Source of the DNA: Certhia americana
Taxonomy: Eukaryota; Chordata; Aves; Passeriformes; Certhiidae
Length of the DNA stretch: 64,000 nucleotides
Assembly: GCA_018697195.1 (NCBI GenBank)
Contig: CM031858.1
Span: 91,731,120 to 91,795,119, forward strand
Reading direction: 5' to 3'
A program made the translations under genes and the position numbers. A model generated the notes under the pieces. It had not been told where the DNA came from, ran no database searches, and saw nothing but the letters and a program-made list of their open reading frames with translations. Shown here piece after piece: positions 22,641 to 38,000 of the stretch (position 1 is the first letter of the stretch; every line of letters begins with the position of its first letter).

Positions 22641-25600
22641 AATAAATCTAATCTCTCTCTAGACATGAAAAGCATTACAGGAGTTGTCCCAGGCTGATAG
22701 AAATTGTTCTCATGGAGCAAATCTTTGAATGTTTGCATCTTCTGAAGGCTTGCTTCTGAACTGTGGCAAAGAAAGCATTTTATTCTTTACTTTATTAAGT
22801 GTTCAATATGCCCAGTAAGCTATGATATGAATCAATTTATTGTAGCCCAGTGCATTACAAAAATCCTCTTATGAATGTTGGAAATTTATTCTACCATTTT
22901 CAGGACAGCAGTTGAAAAACAAATTGAATAAATTTTAGGTGGGCGTTCATGAAAAGGAGAAAAAAAGAATCAGCAGCCTCTTAGGCAGATTTTTCCCTTT
23001 CTGGTTGTTTTTTTTCTTTTTTTTCCTATGATACTGAAACAGGATGTACCTTCCATATTTTATTATAGATAATTGCATCCAAATCTTTCCATATATTAAA
23101 AATAACTCATTTTCATGCATCTTTGTAAAGTACCTGGTGGGCCTTTTTTTTCCTATTTTCTGCATCACTATTATTCCACATTTTGTTACATCTATTTGTC
23201 CAGAACTATACCTTTTTTCAAAAGAGATCATCAGATGCAATTTGACTGTATGGTTGAAGAAGCTCTGTTAAAGAAAGAATGACTAATAAGGGTTTTACCA
23301 TTATTGCACATCACTGTTCACTTCCAAGTAAAATCCTCAGCATATTTTTAAGGATGCTATTTGTATGAACAGCCTATTGGTTTGTTCAAATATTTTCTCG
23401 TAGGGTACTTCCTTTTCTTTCCTTTCCTTTATTTCCAGTTAAGTCCTTGCTTGATACTTAAAAGCACATTATTACATGAATATTTTAATTTTTACTACAT
23501 GGACATGCTTCTGCTTTTAGCCTGTATATATTTTGTCCTTTCAAAACTTTAGGGGTTTTTTTTGTGTGTCTTAGAGACTTAAATAGGTTAGCTGTTTATT
23601 TTGCTAAGTCATGTGCTTCTTTCTGAGTAAGACTGAATTCTAAATAAGAAGAGTGGTAAACTGAATATTATACACTGTTATGAAATATATTATCCAACAG
23701 AATGTAATAATATGGTGATAATTTAGTACTTATATGTATAATAGCCATAGAAAGAGAACCGTATTAAAGCCCAAAAATTTTCTTGGGCATTAAAGCCTGA
23801 GATAATCTGGTTTAGGGTTTACATTTTGTGATGGTTCCATTGACTTATGTCTCATTTGACAAGAAGGTACCTGATAAAGTGTCTTTTGAGTCACAGGACA
23901 GGAAGATTAAGTTTTCATATCTTTGAGCTCCAAATCCAAACAGAGGTGACCTACCTTGCAAAGATGCTGAGTCTCAGCTGGTATGAATGTGAGTTGTTCT
24001 CACTCATCACATTATCCCACTGAAATCCTCATGTCTTGCCCTGTCTGCTCCCTGTTACATGACATGTCTTCTCTGATTACACATTCCTTCAAATTATCTT
24101 GCCCAATTGTTTTTCCCCAAACCTCTTTTCTCCTTAAACACTTTCAACAGAACTATGTATGATTATAAATATTACTAAATTCCATACAGATTTTAAGACA
24201 CTGAGTAGATCCTTGACCATGACCTTTTCTTCAAACCCTCTTCTTCCATAATCCCCATTTTTTCCCATGGTGTATTATTTCCCCTGCTCCTATCCTATTT
24301 AGAGATTTACATTATCATGCTACTATAAAGAGATTTCACATTTTTCCTTCTTCACAGACAGTAGTTTATTCCAGACAATTAAACTTTTTTTTATCTCTGA
24401 GCAAATATTGATTAATGCCGTGCTTCAATGCCTGAAAATTGTTGTTGTTGCAAATCTGACTTTGGTTATTTGTAGTTCTAAGCTCTGGAGCTCCAGTTGT
24501 CTGTGAGCCCTTTCTATAGAAAGAGGAAGGTAACTCCTTTCTTCCTTCCACCTTCTCCCAGTGCATGAATCCAGCCCTGCTGTGGAGCCAGGGATATATA
24601 TGAACCCTCAAGACTGAAGGTGACATGAAGTCCAGTAGCCAGAATAGAGCTTAAGAAGTCCAGTTTTGCATAGAATTTCTGAGCCAACACTTTGGTCCTG
24701 CCAGCTTTTCTTTGCACTTACCCACAGCTGTTACCCACAGCTGAAGTGCAGTGGGTTGGCACATTTTGTTATTTCCTAAATTGCTGCAACAAGTTTTGTC
24801 TGAACTTTTTGATCAATCTCCTCAACCCACAGAGTGAATATAATAACCAGGCAAAACACAATATTCGCAAACAAGGAGGCTTCTTATCTGTCAGAGACCT
24901 TCTATTTTTTTTTGCCTGTTTTCTTTCCCAGCAGCCACATAATGGAACTGTCATCTTTTATCATGAAATGTTGTGATATTCCTCTGTTGCTTTCCTAAGC
25001 AACAGAGTTCCTTCAAGGCAAGTACAGTTATGTCTTCAATTAAAGTACAATGAATTACATTTATTTCCATCTCATTGAGAAACAGTGGAGGTAAAGAATA
25101 TATATTTTATTTTCATCCAGTTCGTTCAGGAGTTTAAGAATCACTCATAGGTTAGCAGAGTGACTGTCTAACAGTGTTTATGTAGCTTCTTACTCTTATC
25201 ACAAATTTGCACATCTGGCTGTCAAAAGCATATCCATCTTTTCAATGTCATTTGATTTCAAGTCATCACTGATTTCACTCTGTATCATTTAGCTAATACC
25301 TTTGACCCCAGTGTTCTCCACTTCTGAGTATTGTGATCATTTTGATCCATTTGTGTAAATGCCCCCCCATACAAAGGCAAATCAGAGATGTGATATTGAT
25401 CCTCACCACTTGGAAACTTAATGCTTTGATAGAGAGGCATTTTGGTCCCATTCCTGACTCCAGCAAATATTTTTACATTTAATCTTCGTATGTCTAATAA
25501 AAAGAACTGTCCTTACATGAATAATTTTGGTGGCTCTGAAGAACTGCAGGGTTTGTTTTATTTTTCACTGAGTACAGTTTGGTTTAAAATAAACTTGGTT

Positions 25601-28600
25601 TGTTTTGCTGAGCATCATTTATAAAGGCCTGGAAGGAGATGTTGAAGATGACTGGATGTGATGTGCTCTGAGCCCTTTGTCTGCTGATGTGCCCCTGTAA
25701 AAGCTGCTGTTTATTGTATAAACAATATACAGGGTTTATGGAGGACACTAGGTAGACCCCAGCAGAGTTTCTATCACACTCCACTGAGGTTATAAATTTG
25801 CAAATGACAAAATTTAAATTATTTGATCTCCAAACTAGAAGCTAAATCCTTTTGCTGTCTATGAATGTAGGGCTGCCAGGAATCCCAGGGCCCACTTACG
25901 TAAAAGCAAATCACTCAACACTGTATGAGACATTCTGAAAAATTTTTCCAGAGCTGCTTCTGTACCACCACACAGGCTGTCCTCAACCTACCACTGGCAG
26001 GCTGGCCAAAGCCCTGTATGGCTAAGTTTTCTTAAAAGTTGGCATCTTCTTTTTTCTTTCCCTTGTTGAAAAGATCTTCCTGTAGATAGCTTTTTGCTGT
26101 GCTATGAAGGCACACATATTCACTGCTGATGAAGTATGATGATAGCCCTGCTGATCTTTGCCCTGTTCCTTGATTTTCTTCCTTGTTGTTCAGCTGAGAT
26201 TTGATTTTCAAACCTTTTCAAGAAACTTTAATGAAAAATAATTTTTGCATGGATCATCCTCCCTCCCTCCCACTTACAGAAATTGTGATTTTCTCCTCTT
26301 ATTTGAGGTAACAATATTTCTAAAGAGATACTTCCTATGTGGAAAATTATTGCTTGGAAAAAGGTTTCTTCTCCTATTACTATTTCACAGTTTATCAGGT
26401 AGGATCAAGCTAAAATGGAAAATCCTATATCTAGTTTTCAGGCTGTAAACTACATATAATAATCCTATTTTGTAGTCCAGCAGCAGACATAGGAGGGATT
26501 AGATTACTCAGAGGAATAAAAAAGTCTGGATGAGTATCTGGAAACATTTTCTTGGTCAGCCTGTAAAATATTGAACAGAGCTTTCCCCAGGAGAAAAAAA
26601 AAAAAAAAATTGAGTAGCTTGAAACATCAAAAACAAGTTTGGATACAATAGCTTGTAGAATAAGAATGTTGTACTAAAGCAGATAATAAGCAAAAGGGCT
26701 TGAGAGTTCTTTCTGTTTCTTCTCTAAGGAAGGAAAATTAGGTACGTGCACAATTACAAAGCAAGTGGCATGCATGATGGTTTTCCTCAGTCAGATTTGT
26801 TTTTCTGTTCATCCAATTTGGCTTTAATTAACACTAACACAAATAAAGTTTTTTTTCCTGAATATAAGCACAGATATGTGTTGTGGTTAAGGTTTTAAAT
26901 CATGCCTGTGGTGCACTTAGGTAATTTCTATTGGTGTTAGGGAGAATAACACTCTTTTTTTTTATGTGCAGCTGGAGCAAATGGTACTCAAGTATAACAC
27001 TGATAGGCATGCTTTGTTGTGTGTGTGAAATTTAGCAAAGGGAATTAACAACCCAAATGAGTGCTCCCACGTGAAGGATAGTATTAAACAAATCTAGCTC
27101 TAAGTCTTGACCTTCCTATCCATAATTCCTATCAGGAGACTTTGAAGTCTGATACTAAAAAGGCTGTGGAGCTTGGAAACTGAAAACAGCATTTCACAGG
27201 TATTAGCATGATAATTAGGAGTCTGTTTAACACATGATTTTAATTTGAAAGTAAGTAATCAGAGTTTAGATGACACTTCGCTTAATTATATTGAGTGTTT
27301 GACATGAAAGTAAATTAATAGCAAATTTATTTCCACCATCTGCTACTATTAACACTGGGAAATCCAGTAGAACTCCAAATGTCATATCTGTGTTTTATAC
27401 ATACATTTTTTAATATTATTATCCAAAAAAGATGTTCCATTTTTGTAAGAAACAACACAGTGCACTCAATGGAAGAATAAAGCAGACAAAACAGTTCCGT
27501 AGAAGGCAGAACACAGTGTAGGATGTGATTTGGATTGAGCCTGTAGCACCACTACTGCCCACTGCACAAGGCAAACACAGTTCCTGCAGTGTTACACATT
27601 CCAGACTGTGTCCTGGAGTATTTGGAGTATAGCTAGATAAGAAAGGGAAATCGTCCCACTAAAAACACTCAGCTGTTTGCAACATGGCGAGAATTGGAAA
27701 GAGAGTACACATTTTCAGATTTGTCATTATTCCCTAGTTAACCAAGGCTCCATACACCCCAGCCTGAGAAAACTGTCAAGTGTTGTCATCCCTCAGTTTT
27801 ATAGCTGGCTTGTTAGAGAGAATATTTTTCTTTGAAAATGTTCTGCTTTTGGCATTGTTATGAGGCTTTCTTAATCTCACAATACAAATTACATCACAAT
27901 TTAAATGTGGGAACCATTATCACTCTAATATTTTGTTATGAGGAATACATAATTGGAAATTGCTTCCTCTCCTGAAGAGCACAGCTTTCTATACAAGGTA
28001 TACAGTTCATATCTAATAAAAAGGACTACAGTGAGAATGAATTAGGCAATAAAACAGTGAAGGTATTTTTAAACAGGTTGGGCTCAATTTTTTGAGGAGT
28101 GGAAACTTTAAAATATTCACATCCATAATATAGAGATCCATGACAAAGGTGGGCCAGGTGTAGGACTGGTTTACAGTAGCTTAGGGGTAAAATGGAGCTG
28201 CCATGTTATATCTCTTGAGGAACTTTGAGAGCACTTCTTCAAATGATGTGAACACTCCAGCAAGAGAGCTCTCCTGTCTCATTGTGCTGAACAGCAGCAG
28301 AATGACTATACTTGTGCTGTCTTCTTTACACTGCCTTTGGCTGCTGTCTTTCAGACTGTTTGAGAGATCAGATTAGCGACAAGAAATTATCTTAGAGAAC
28401 CTGGAAAAGAATCCATCCTGAGAAAATAAAAAAGCCCAAATGAAAAAACCCAAGCCACTACACTGAAAATAGCCAGGTTGTACAGAGGAAGAGTTCAGAG
28501 TCCTGCAGCCAGCAAGGCCCTTACTGCCAACAACTTCTAATGCTTTACAGAATGCTTGCAGAACAGAGCTGAACAATTTCTTGTTGCTCTTGTTTCATGC

Positions 28601-31550
28601 TACCTGAGCCTTCTCTCCAAAATTCATGTTACAGAAATGATAGATAGATGTTAAGGGTTGTGATTCTCTAGGATCTCAAATGGGAATTTTTTAAGTCCCT
28701 AGGAGATGAAAAAAAAAAAAAAAAAAAAAAAAGAAGAAGAAGAAATTAAAATATTTTTAGCCAAGGAATACAGTGTCACCAGTTCCTGAAAGTGGAAGCA
28801 AGGTAATTTTCCCAACAGCTTCTGAGATTCCTGGATTCCTGAAGCCTTATAAGGACATCAATTTATGAAAGCATCAATAAGAATTCAGAATCTCCTCACA
28901 AGGAGCATCCTTCAGCAGCCAGCCAAATGCTTTTTGGCTGACCCTGTTTTTTTCTCTGACCACTAGTAATCAGAGTACTTCCCTTCCCATCAAGAGTAGG
29001 GCAAGTTTCCCTCTTCAGCTGCAGGTTTCCTGCCAGGGATGCTCTGTGAACATCAGTCATCTCAGGGGACACTGGTTGTTCTGGCCATGCTGTGAATAGG
29101 CTGGTGTTTACAGGGAAGAGAAGAGGCAGGATTTCCTTTAAACATATATCTGGGCTTTTTGCTCACAGTGACAGTCTTTAAACATATTGATAAGGAATAT
29201 AACTTTTCAAGCTGCTGTGCACTCTCCTTAGAGAGTATATTTCCCAAAGCATATTTCATCTTGTTTATTATGAAATTTAATCTACTGTATGACTATAGAC
29301 ATTTAACATATACACCTCATATACATATGTACCTCATATACATCCTCAGGAGGGGATGCTGAAAGACTTTGATTTATGCTTCAGCAGCAATTTAAACTAC
29401 AAGGATTGTAGGTTTGTGAAGACAAAAATACCAACATTACAAATTACTGTACGTTAGCTAACGCTTTACCAAACAAATTAATTTAGACCATATAACTCTG
29501 ATGAGAAAATTGAGGTGATTCCTTTATAGGAAATATCCTTAACATACAATTTAATTTTCAGACAGTGTTCAGAGAGCTCCTGAGAATATCTGTGAAATCA
29601 GACCAGTTTAACAATTACCACTTTCACAATACAATTGTTTTAAATCCATTTTTCCCTTGAAGGAATCTCAGCTCTTCTCAGTGAAAGAAAAGTTTGAGTG
29701 GGGGAACTGGAAATAATTTCTCTTTGTCTCTCCTTCCAACTTTTTTTTTAAAAGCATTTAAATAAATGTGTTGTGATTGTGCTTAACTAGAAAAAATAAA
29801 ATACTATTCATGAGCTGATTTTTACTTTCATGAAAATCCCACGTCTGATTTTCCAGCAAGCTAAAATACCCCAGGTTTTTAATCTATAATGATTTTTTCT
29901 CCAGGCCTTGCTTAGTAGTCCCTCACAGATTTCCTTGAAGAGGAAGAACATCATATTAGTTAACACATTGTTGTAGTTTTCATTTACACTCTCACACAGC
30001 ATGACAGAAAGGAGATTTAGGTAGAGAACATTTGGTTAAAAATTCAAGCAAAAAGATCTGGCCTTCTCAAAGAGTCCCCAAGTTTACACTTGCCATCAAG
30101 TATACTAGCAGAAGGAACGCAGAACCCTTTGTTTTTCTTGTATGACTCTTTGTGTCACCACATGTAGACGTGTTTTTACCAGGTCTTCCACAGATCACTC
30201 TGTGTTTCCCATCCTAGTGGTGACTTGCTTGGTTAAACTCTAAAACCAGAGAAGCAAGACATGGATTTGTAATAACTAAAATTTTAACTGGATAAGTATG
30301 TGAGGAGAAATGAATCATATTAACATAGCCAGAAAATAAAGGCAAGCCCTATTTTTAACAGAAGAAATAGATTATTTATGCTAGAAAGACTGGAGTGTTT
30401 CCACCCCTAAGAGGGAGCAGTAGCTGCTGTGCTTACACAGTACAGCTGCAGAGTCAGTGTGAGCTTGGGTGGGCTATGGGCTTCCTCTCTGACAGAGAGA
30501 TTGTGTGTGAGAAATAGTTAAGAGATGAAATTTAGAGGCTTAGAGTTTTACAACACTGGTTTGGTGTGAAATTCTAGGGGGACAATATTTGCAAGTTATG
30601 TTAGAAGTAGGCAGAAATTATTAACTACTCCAGCACATCTATTTGCATCTTTGAAAAGAACTTGTCTTTCTTACTTCATTAAATATGTAGTTAAAAGGAA
30701 AAAAAAAAAAAAAAAGGTATTAAAAAACCTCTAAGATGTTTCCAGCCTATTTACCTGGACCACAATAATATCTGAATTTTTATGACTGGTTGCTCCTACC
30801 TCTGTACTTAACAAAGAAACAGTCAAGGAAAAAGAGTGTCTTGCTCTCGTGGGTCTATCTCTACTGAGAATTTAGATTATCATATTTGCTGGAGCACAAG
30901 ACAGACTTACATTCTCTTTACAAGACAATAAGGGAAAGATGCACCTGAATTTGAGGCAAACCCGCACAATCTTGTTAAGTCAATTGTCATACTAAGAAGC
31001 ACAAATTCATTTCCTTGGTGGTGATCCTGCGAATAAAATATCAGACTTTTAGACTTGTGCTATGCCTATATTTTTCATATAATATTGTTGTTTAGGTATT
31101 TATAAAAAGTGATGGGCCTTGATACTCAGGATGGCCATCAAGGACAAACAAACGTAATTCTCGTGTCTGATTGTAATGCCGTGACATTCAAATGCAAATC
31201 CAGGGAATATAGACTCTCAAACACAAAATGTGTTGCTGAAGTGATTTTTAATGCATAACAACTGCAATGGTCCAGACTCCCAGGGCATATTTTTCTAGTT
31301 TTGTATGAATCCCAAACTGGAAGCAGAGCTGTTACTGTTAAACAGGTGGTCCTGTGAACACCAGATCTCAGGAGTCCTGCTTGCTTTTAGAGGGATCTCC
31401 CTGCTGAGATGCAATCAACAGAGACATCACTGATGGAAGACTGGGTTCCCTGACATCTAATAAGGTATGAATTCCAGATGAAGCTTTCCTAAAGTTACCT
31501 CTCTCCTTTCTCACCTGCTTTCTTCAAATGTACTGGAAACTTGCATCCTT

Positions 31551-31555
<5 letters not shown>

Positions 31556-31586
<31 letters not shown>
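31556..31586. repeat. T homopolymer, 31 bases
   Basis: Uninterrupted T run, possibly the poly(A) of an old minus-strand insertion, but no recognisable element adjoins it. Confidence 0.9.
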
Positions 31587-31587
<1 letters not shown>

Positions 31588-34500
31588 TAATATGCTTGAA
31601 ATACAGTGACAGACACAAAGTCCTTGGCTGTGATTTTTATTCATAGGTCATTAGGGGGAAAGTGAAATATGTACACAAAAAGCAGTATCACACACTATTT
31701 ATTCATTGGAGGCAGTGTAGAGTGACATGGGCTTTCCTGTCACACATGTGAGCATAGGAGTTAGCTCTTAGGGTCAGGGTGTCAATGTATTTAAATATTC
31801 ACTGACTTCAGAGTAGATGTGGTGTTTTATACAAGTCAGAGACTTCAACCCCTGTATTTACAAAGTGCAAACTCATTTAACTCAGTTGATCTGAGAAACA
31901 CTCCTGATTAAAAAGACATTATTAGGGATAGCTGTTCATTATGCATACCCACAGCTTCCCAGAGAAACTCATTCTCAGCATCCTGCTGTGACAGAGATTA
32001 GTCATTATGCAGTAAAGCTGTACTGCTGGGACCACATTTGCATTATTAAATGAGTTAGAGTATTACTTACAAAAAAAGCAGTGTCCCATAGCAGTGAGCA
32101 CCACCCCCAGACCTAGGCAAATGTGTCCAGCAAATGTTACAGGATACACCTCACCATTGGGAAGAAGACTGCATCCTCAGTCATCTGTCACAGTGAACCA
32201 GACCTACACTGGTGTCTATAAAACACAATGGAAGGGAAGCCTCGTAGAAACTTCACATTAATAGCCAAGTACCTACTATCAAAACTAAAGCAGCAGTAGA
32301 TACTGCTTATAAAACACTACAACAGTGGGTTGGGTTTTCTCCCCCACTGCACGAAGCCTGCAGAACCACTGAAAGACATCTGCATCCAAACTTTACACTG
32401 GCCTTTCTTCCAGGGCACTGCCTGACCCACTGTCACCCTGGCCCCTTCAGCACACAACTGGGTACTGCTCAGCCAGCCAGGAGCAGATAGCAGTTGAGGG
32501 GCTGGCAGGAAAAGGTCTTAGGTGACCATTTTCCAGGCATCTCCTCTCTTTGAAGTTCCCTTCTCATCTTAGAGCAAGTGTAAGTAGATATATGGAAAGC
32601 ATCTTTTAAAGTTTGAACTAAAGTGAACCAGAAGGGCTCATACAGTCCACCTTTATTTTGGGAGAACACAAAAATGAGCTGGGGGCATTTCACCTTCTTG
32701 AATGGACTACTGACCATCATAGGACACTTAAGCTTTTCCAGCCCTTTTCAATGCAATTTTAAACACAACTTTAATAAGGTAATGTGTTTCACTTTGAACC
32801 TTTCTGAATTAGGAAATTTCATGTGTGGTGCAATTAAAAATAAATCCTTATTTCTGTGCAGCTATGGACTGCCAAATTTTAGCCTCTGTTTCTGCCTGAC
32901 TTATTCAAGCCACACAGCATGTAGAACATGGGTCATGGCCATCTTTAGAAATGGGGCTGTTCTTGCCTCTGCTCTGAACCACATTCATAAGGAGCTAAGC
33001 CAGCACACACTACAGTCCAGGTCTGGTAATACGGCTGGATAGTAAATGAGGGCACATGCTTTTATTCAGGTAAAGGTCCAGCAGTTCAGATGTCATGTGC
33101 CACAATTAGGGAGCCTGGAAAACCATGTGAAGAAAACAAGGAAGGAAAACTGAGCTGCCAGCACGTCCTGGCCATCCAAATGAATGAGAAATGGATGGTG
33201 GCCAAATGCAATAAGCTGGTGCACTTTAGTGCACAAATACAAAATTCAGTAACATTTTGGAAAAAATGCCAAAATCATGCACTCTGGAAGCACACAGTCC
33301 CTGTCTGAAATGAAGGCAGCTTTTTACCCCCTGCAGTAGCTATTACTGCAAGCTGTGAGCAAACTGGTGGTTTGAACTCAGTTCGTATTTTCGAAGTTAT
33401 CACCACAATCATAATACCACAGATCCAAACACAATAATGTATAGATCCTAGATGTTATCAAACTCTTTGTAAAACAAGTCAAAAAGGAAGTTACAAGTTT
33501 AGAAGCAAAACTCACAAGCCTAAACATTTTATTAAATCTGTGCCCAAAATCTTGCACTGTGGAGGCTTTGGGCTGTTGCAAATCTATTGTAGGACCTCGA
33601 GGGTCCAGTCAGATGAAATAGGCTGAACAGATCCATCAGCTCAGGGCTGCTAAAAGAAGCAGTTCTCCCTCTCCTCCTACTTGCTACCAGTATCCTACTT
33701 TGTATTCTTATTGCACTGATCCCCAGCATTTCCCTGGGCTAATTTGGTGCTATCTAACTTTCAAGGAGGCAGTTGAGCTCATGAAAGTGATAGAAATTAA
33801 GATTATTAAAAAAAAAAAAAAAAAAAAAAAGGAGAGAGAGGATTACGTTTTGTATATAGCAAGTTGTGAAGTCAGCTCAGCCATCTCGTCTGATTGTACC
33901 TTCAGACCTGCTGAGTATAAAACAAGCAAACACTGGCTGCTCTTGAAAAAAAAATCTGCTGAGTTTTTCAAATACCAACTTAGGGCCTTTATTAATCTTG
34001 CAAAATTGTATGAAGGTGCAAGACAATAGAGTTTGACTCAAAATCTGTAGAATTCCCTTGTGTTAATTAGAAGTGGCCTTTCCTTGTACCAGTTCCAAGA
34101 TGTTGCCTGAACTTTCAAGTGCTTCTGAAGACAACTGCAATTTCTTACTTGAAAGGAAGGACCAACAGCTTAATATTTAACCTGGAGCTGTTGTCAGCTA
34201 TTTAACCTTGCCCAGAAGTGAATGGGTAATTCCCCTTTGCTAACAAAAGTGTAAAAAATATCTTAAAATGACCTTGTGCTGAGTTTATAGTGAAAAGTTA
34301 CACTTCAGTAAAGCCACACAGTGAGTAACAGTGTTGACCTTTTGTTCTTGGCCATCTGAGGACGTTAAAATATGACTGAAACCTGATCACACCATTTTAG
34401 ACTCAAAGTGCCTAAATGAAACAAGGGGTGGTGGTAAAGGAGGATCAGCCAGACTGAGGCAGAGTGAGCTGAGCCCTGCTCTAGGAAGCCCTGAGGAAGA

Positions 34501-35027
34501 GTTGTGCTGGTCTAACCTTACTGATTCTTGGCTGGTTTTAAAACTTTTGTTATCAGAATAGACTTCTTTTTTTGGACAAAAGCTGCCTAAGAAGGGGAGA
34601 TTTATTCACATTAACAGGCAGTCAGTATTAATGACTCATTAGCATATGATCAGAGAGGGTTTGTAACCTTGCAGGCCTGTGAGCTGGGCTGAGAGAATCA
34701 ATAGAAGGAGAAAAAAAAAAAAATGAGTTCACATTTGAAAGTTTGTTTTAGGAAAATAGTCCTGATAAGAGATCCAGATCAGTTACTAGGAAAATACACT
34801 GGCTAGTGGATATTCCTATTCAAGGAATGAGCATATTAAGATTTCCCAAACTGTAGTGTCTGTGCAGTCATATGAAACTTAGACTAAGCTGCCAGCACAA
34901 GGCAGAGGACCTTACTCATAACCCATAGAGCAGTCTGGGGCTCTTGATGGCTTGATGATTTCAGCCTAGTTATTCACACATCTGAAAGAAACAGAGAAGA
35001 ATTTGTAAAATGCAGCTTGTCAAACCC

Positions 35028-35054
35028 AGTTCACATCCTTAAAGGATGTGAACT
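35028..35054. repeat. Near-perfect hairpin, 13-bp arms and 1-base loop
   Basis: AGTTCACATCCTT and AAGGATGTGAACT are exact reverse complements separated by a single A. Confidence 0.95.
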
Positions 35055-38000
35055 TGCCTTTTACTTTCACTCTATGAGTTTGGGACATATGAGATGTAGC
35101 CCTGTGAAAGCTAAAAGGGTAACTTTGGATATTAGCCCACTGCTCTGCTACAGCCTCTTGGTACTCTTTAGCACAATCAGGCTCATCTGGACTTCTTATT
35201 AGTCTTAGTGATGAAGCTTTTCTGATTTCCACTCAATGCCAACCATGCGAGTCCTTGCTTCTTCAAAGAAAAAGCTGTGCAGCTCTCTACAGAGAAAATC
35301 CTACTGCCTTCTGACTCAGCCATTATTAAAAAAAAAATTTGCTTTGATGTAAAATTGTTCCTGAATGCACATAAACAGGAAGGGTTTGAAATTTTGGTGC
35401 AGAATTCGTCCTTTGGGTGCAGTTTACTGCCTCTGACATAATTATGTTTTGAAGTGCTTCATTTCATTTGTACTTCTGTCCAAATGAGCTCTTATCCTCT
35501 TCTTCTGTAACCAAGAGGATCTCACATCCATTGCCACCAGAGTGGTGGCTTCTCATTTTAAAAAGAGAGAAGGTGTGTGTCACCCTGCACGTCAGTGATC
35601 ACCATTGCAGTCTCTTCAAAAGTTTCCAACAGCCAGAAGCCGGATTACGCCACAAGTGCCATCTCCTCCTTGTCACTCATGCAGGGCAAGGATTGCTACA
35701 GAAAACATCCCACTCTACACTGTGAGATGGAAGCCTTGGCTCTTTTGCCATGGGCAGCATGAGCTCTCCCAAGCAATAGTCCCAGCCCTGCATTCAACAT
35801 TGCCTTTGCAGGCAGCCTGGCTGCCTCCCACCCCTGAGAGCGAGCTGTGGTGCCTCTGCCCACGCAGGCACAGCAGGATGGACTGGAAATCAGCGGTCAC
35901 GGTCCATTCCACAGGCACGCTAAATAAACAGAAAATAATGGCTGGGAGTTTTCATCTGCGCATGGGAGATTCAGTGTGGCCTGCTTTGTTTTCAGAGTGC
36001 TGGGAGAAGTCTGTTTTGATTGCTCAGACTTCAGAGCAGCTGCTGTAAACATGACGTGTCTGAATGTTTCTTCTGGGCAAATGCTGGTGACGATGCAGCT
36101 CACAAATTCTGCTAAAACAGATTATCCTCCATCTTCCTGCTCACCCTTTTTAGGGCTAACTGACAAGTCATTAATCCTTGAAAATTTAAGACAGCTATGG
36201 GTCTCTTTAATTTGCACCTAGCTTCCTCTAATCTAAACTGATTTTTTCCAGAAGCCAAAAATAACTGCTGCACATATCGAACTGTTCCTTTACTCTACCA
36301 GGGGTAGCCTAAATACCAGTGGGGATGACAGCATGATTTTCTGTTAAATACCTGTGTACTATTCCATTCCTGCCCCATTGGTATGATTTTCTTGGGGCCT
36401 ATGACTGGTTTTAAAGCTCCTTATGGCAGTCAAGAAGAAAAAAACAAATCACAGCAGAAGGGAAAATCAAGACCTAAAAGTCACAGGATTGACACTGAAC
36501 TCAGCTTTTCACTTAAAACTTTTCCAAGGAGGGAAATGCAAAGCTGTTACTGATGATAACATTGCAATCCAGAGGGTAGGTTTTTATTCCATTTCTGGAA
36601 GGTCAGCTGTATTCTAGTTTCCAAGTGAATACAATGTTTCACAGCAAAGATGAGCAGGTGCAAATATACACCAGCAGTTACCCATTTTATAAAACAAAAT
36701 TTTAATTTGCAGGTCTTTTACAAGTGCCCAGCATTCAGTCTGAAAGCATGTGCCTGTAGACATCATGACTTAATCACAGCCTCATTAAAGACAAAATCAA
36801 GCAGCTTTCGTCTTTTGGCGACCTCAAGGCTGTCCTCCCAGTTTGCTGTGTCCAAAATCCCCTTTTGATTTTCAAAACCTATTATGCAAACGCAGGAAGC
36901 ATGCTAACTAGAACAATGAGCTTTGAGCATAGGACTTTGCCACCCAAAAACATTTCCCTGTGACCTCTAAAAAATAAACGTCTCCCCAGTTCTTTTCTGC
37001 CAAGGCAATGTCTGCCAATTAACAAATTGTGCAACACCAGTGGAGTGAATCCAACTTTGCAGCCCACAATCAGAGGCTGTAGTGATGATCCAGTGTTGAC
37101 ATTCACTGTGTTTCAGCTTTTCCTTGTCTCCTGCACTGACAGCCACTGGCACACACGGAGTGCAGTCCTGAAGTTCCTGTCTGATGGAACCATATGTTTG
37201 GTGTACTTCCATCTAAAGGAAGGGCTTTCCTAGGGACTTTAGGAAGACCTAATCCACCCAAGTCAAAGACCTCTCTGTGATGCAAATAAAAACTTGGTAA
37301 ATGAACGTAAGCAAGAGAATCACTTAAAAAAACATCATTTTGATCTGAACTACATCATTAATGACAACATACTCGGACTGAGCCAGCATCTGCCTAGACT
37401 TAGCTGACCAGAGGTAGGTTTTAAGTACAATGTCAAAAGAGGGGCAGCTTCTGATGTGCTGAAGTCTGTGAAGGCTGATGAGATCCCACAAGGATCAGCA
37501 CTCTGCTTGCAGAAGAAGCTTTTTCACTGTGGGTGCACTCCATCCTCAGTCGTAAGGGACATAGTTTTTCTCATTCACTTCTCCAAAGGCTATGGGGAAG
37601 ATTGAACCATTCGGTCAAATGCTACAACCCTAAGTTTTGCCAGACAACACCAAGAGATCCAATCACTGACTAAAACCCTTTATCAGGCTGTAGTTCAGCC
37701 TGAGGAAATGAAATCCTTAAAAAAAATCTAAACACAAAGCCTAAGAAAAATATGATTTTCTGTTATTCTGTGGCTATCCTGAATTACTAGCTTGAAATAT
37801 AAAGTCATGGGTGTGGAATTGTATTTGAGCCATTGGCTATTGAAGTGTAATGTTTAAGCACTTGTAACCCAGTTAGGGAAATGACATGCAAAAAAAGGAA
37901 TCTTACAAATGCTTCAGGCTTCATGTAGGGCTATATGAACAGAAAATACTTGATGTTATTTGAAGTCTAGCAGGTTTTATTGCACATGTTCAGTGAGTAC

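Noticed and set aside
32623..33042. 139-codon plus-strand frame
   Set aside because: No domain, AT-rich codon use, no conserved features; likely chance.
35605..36048. 147-codon plus-strand frame
   Set aside because: Overlaps other frames of similar length on both strands and resembles no known protein.
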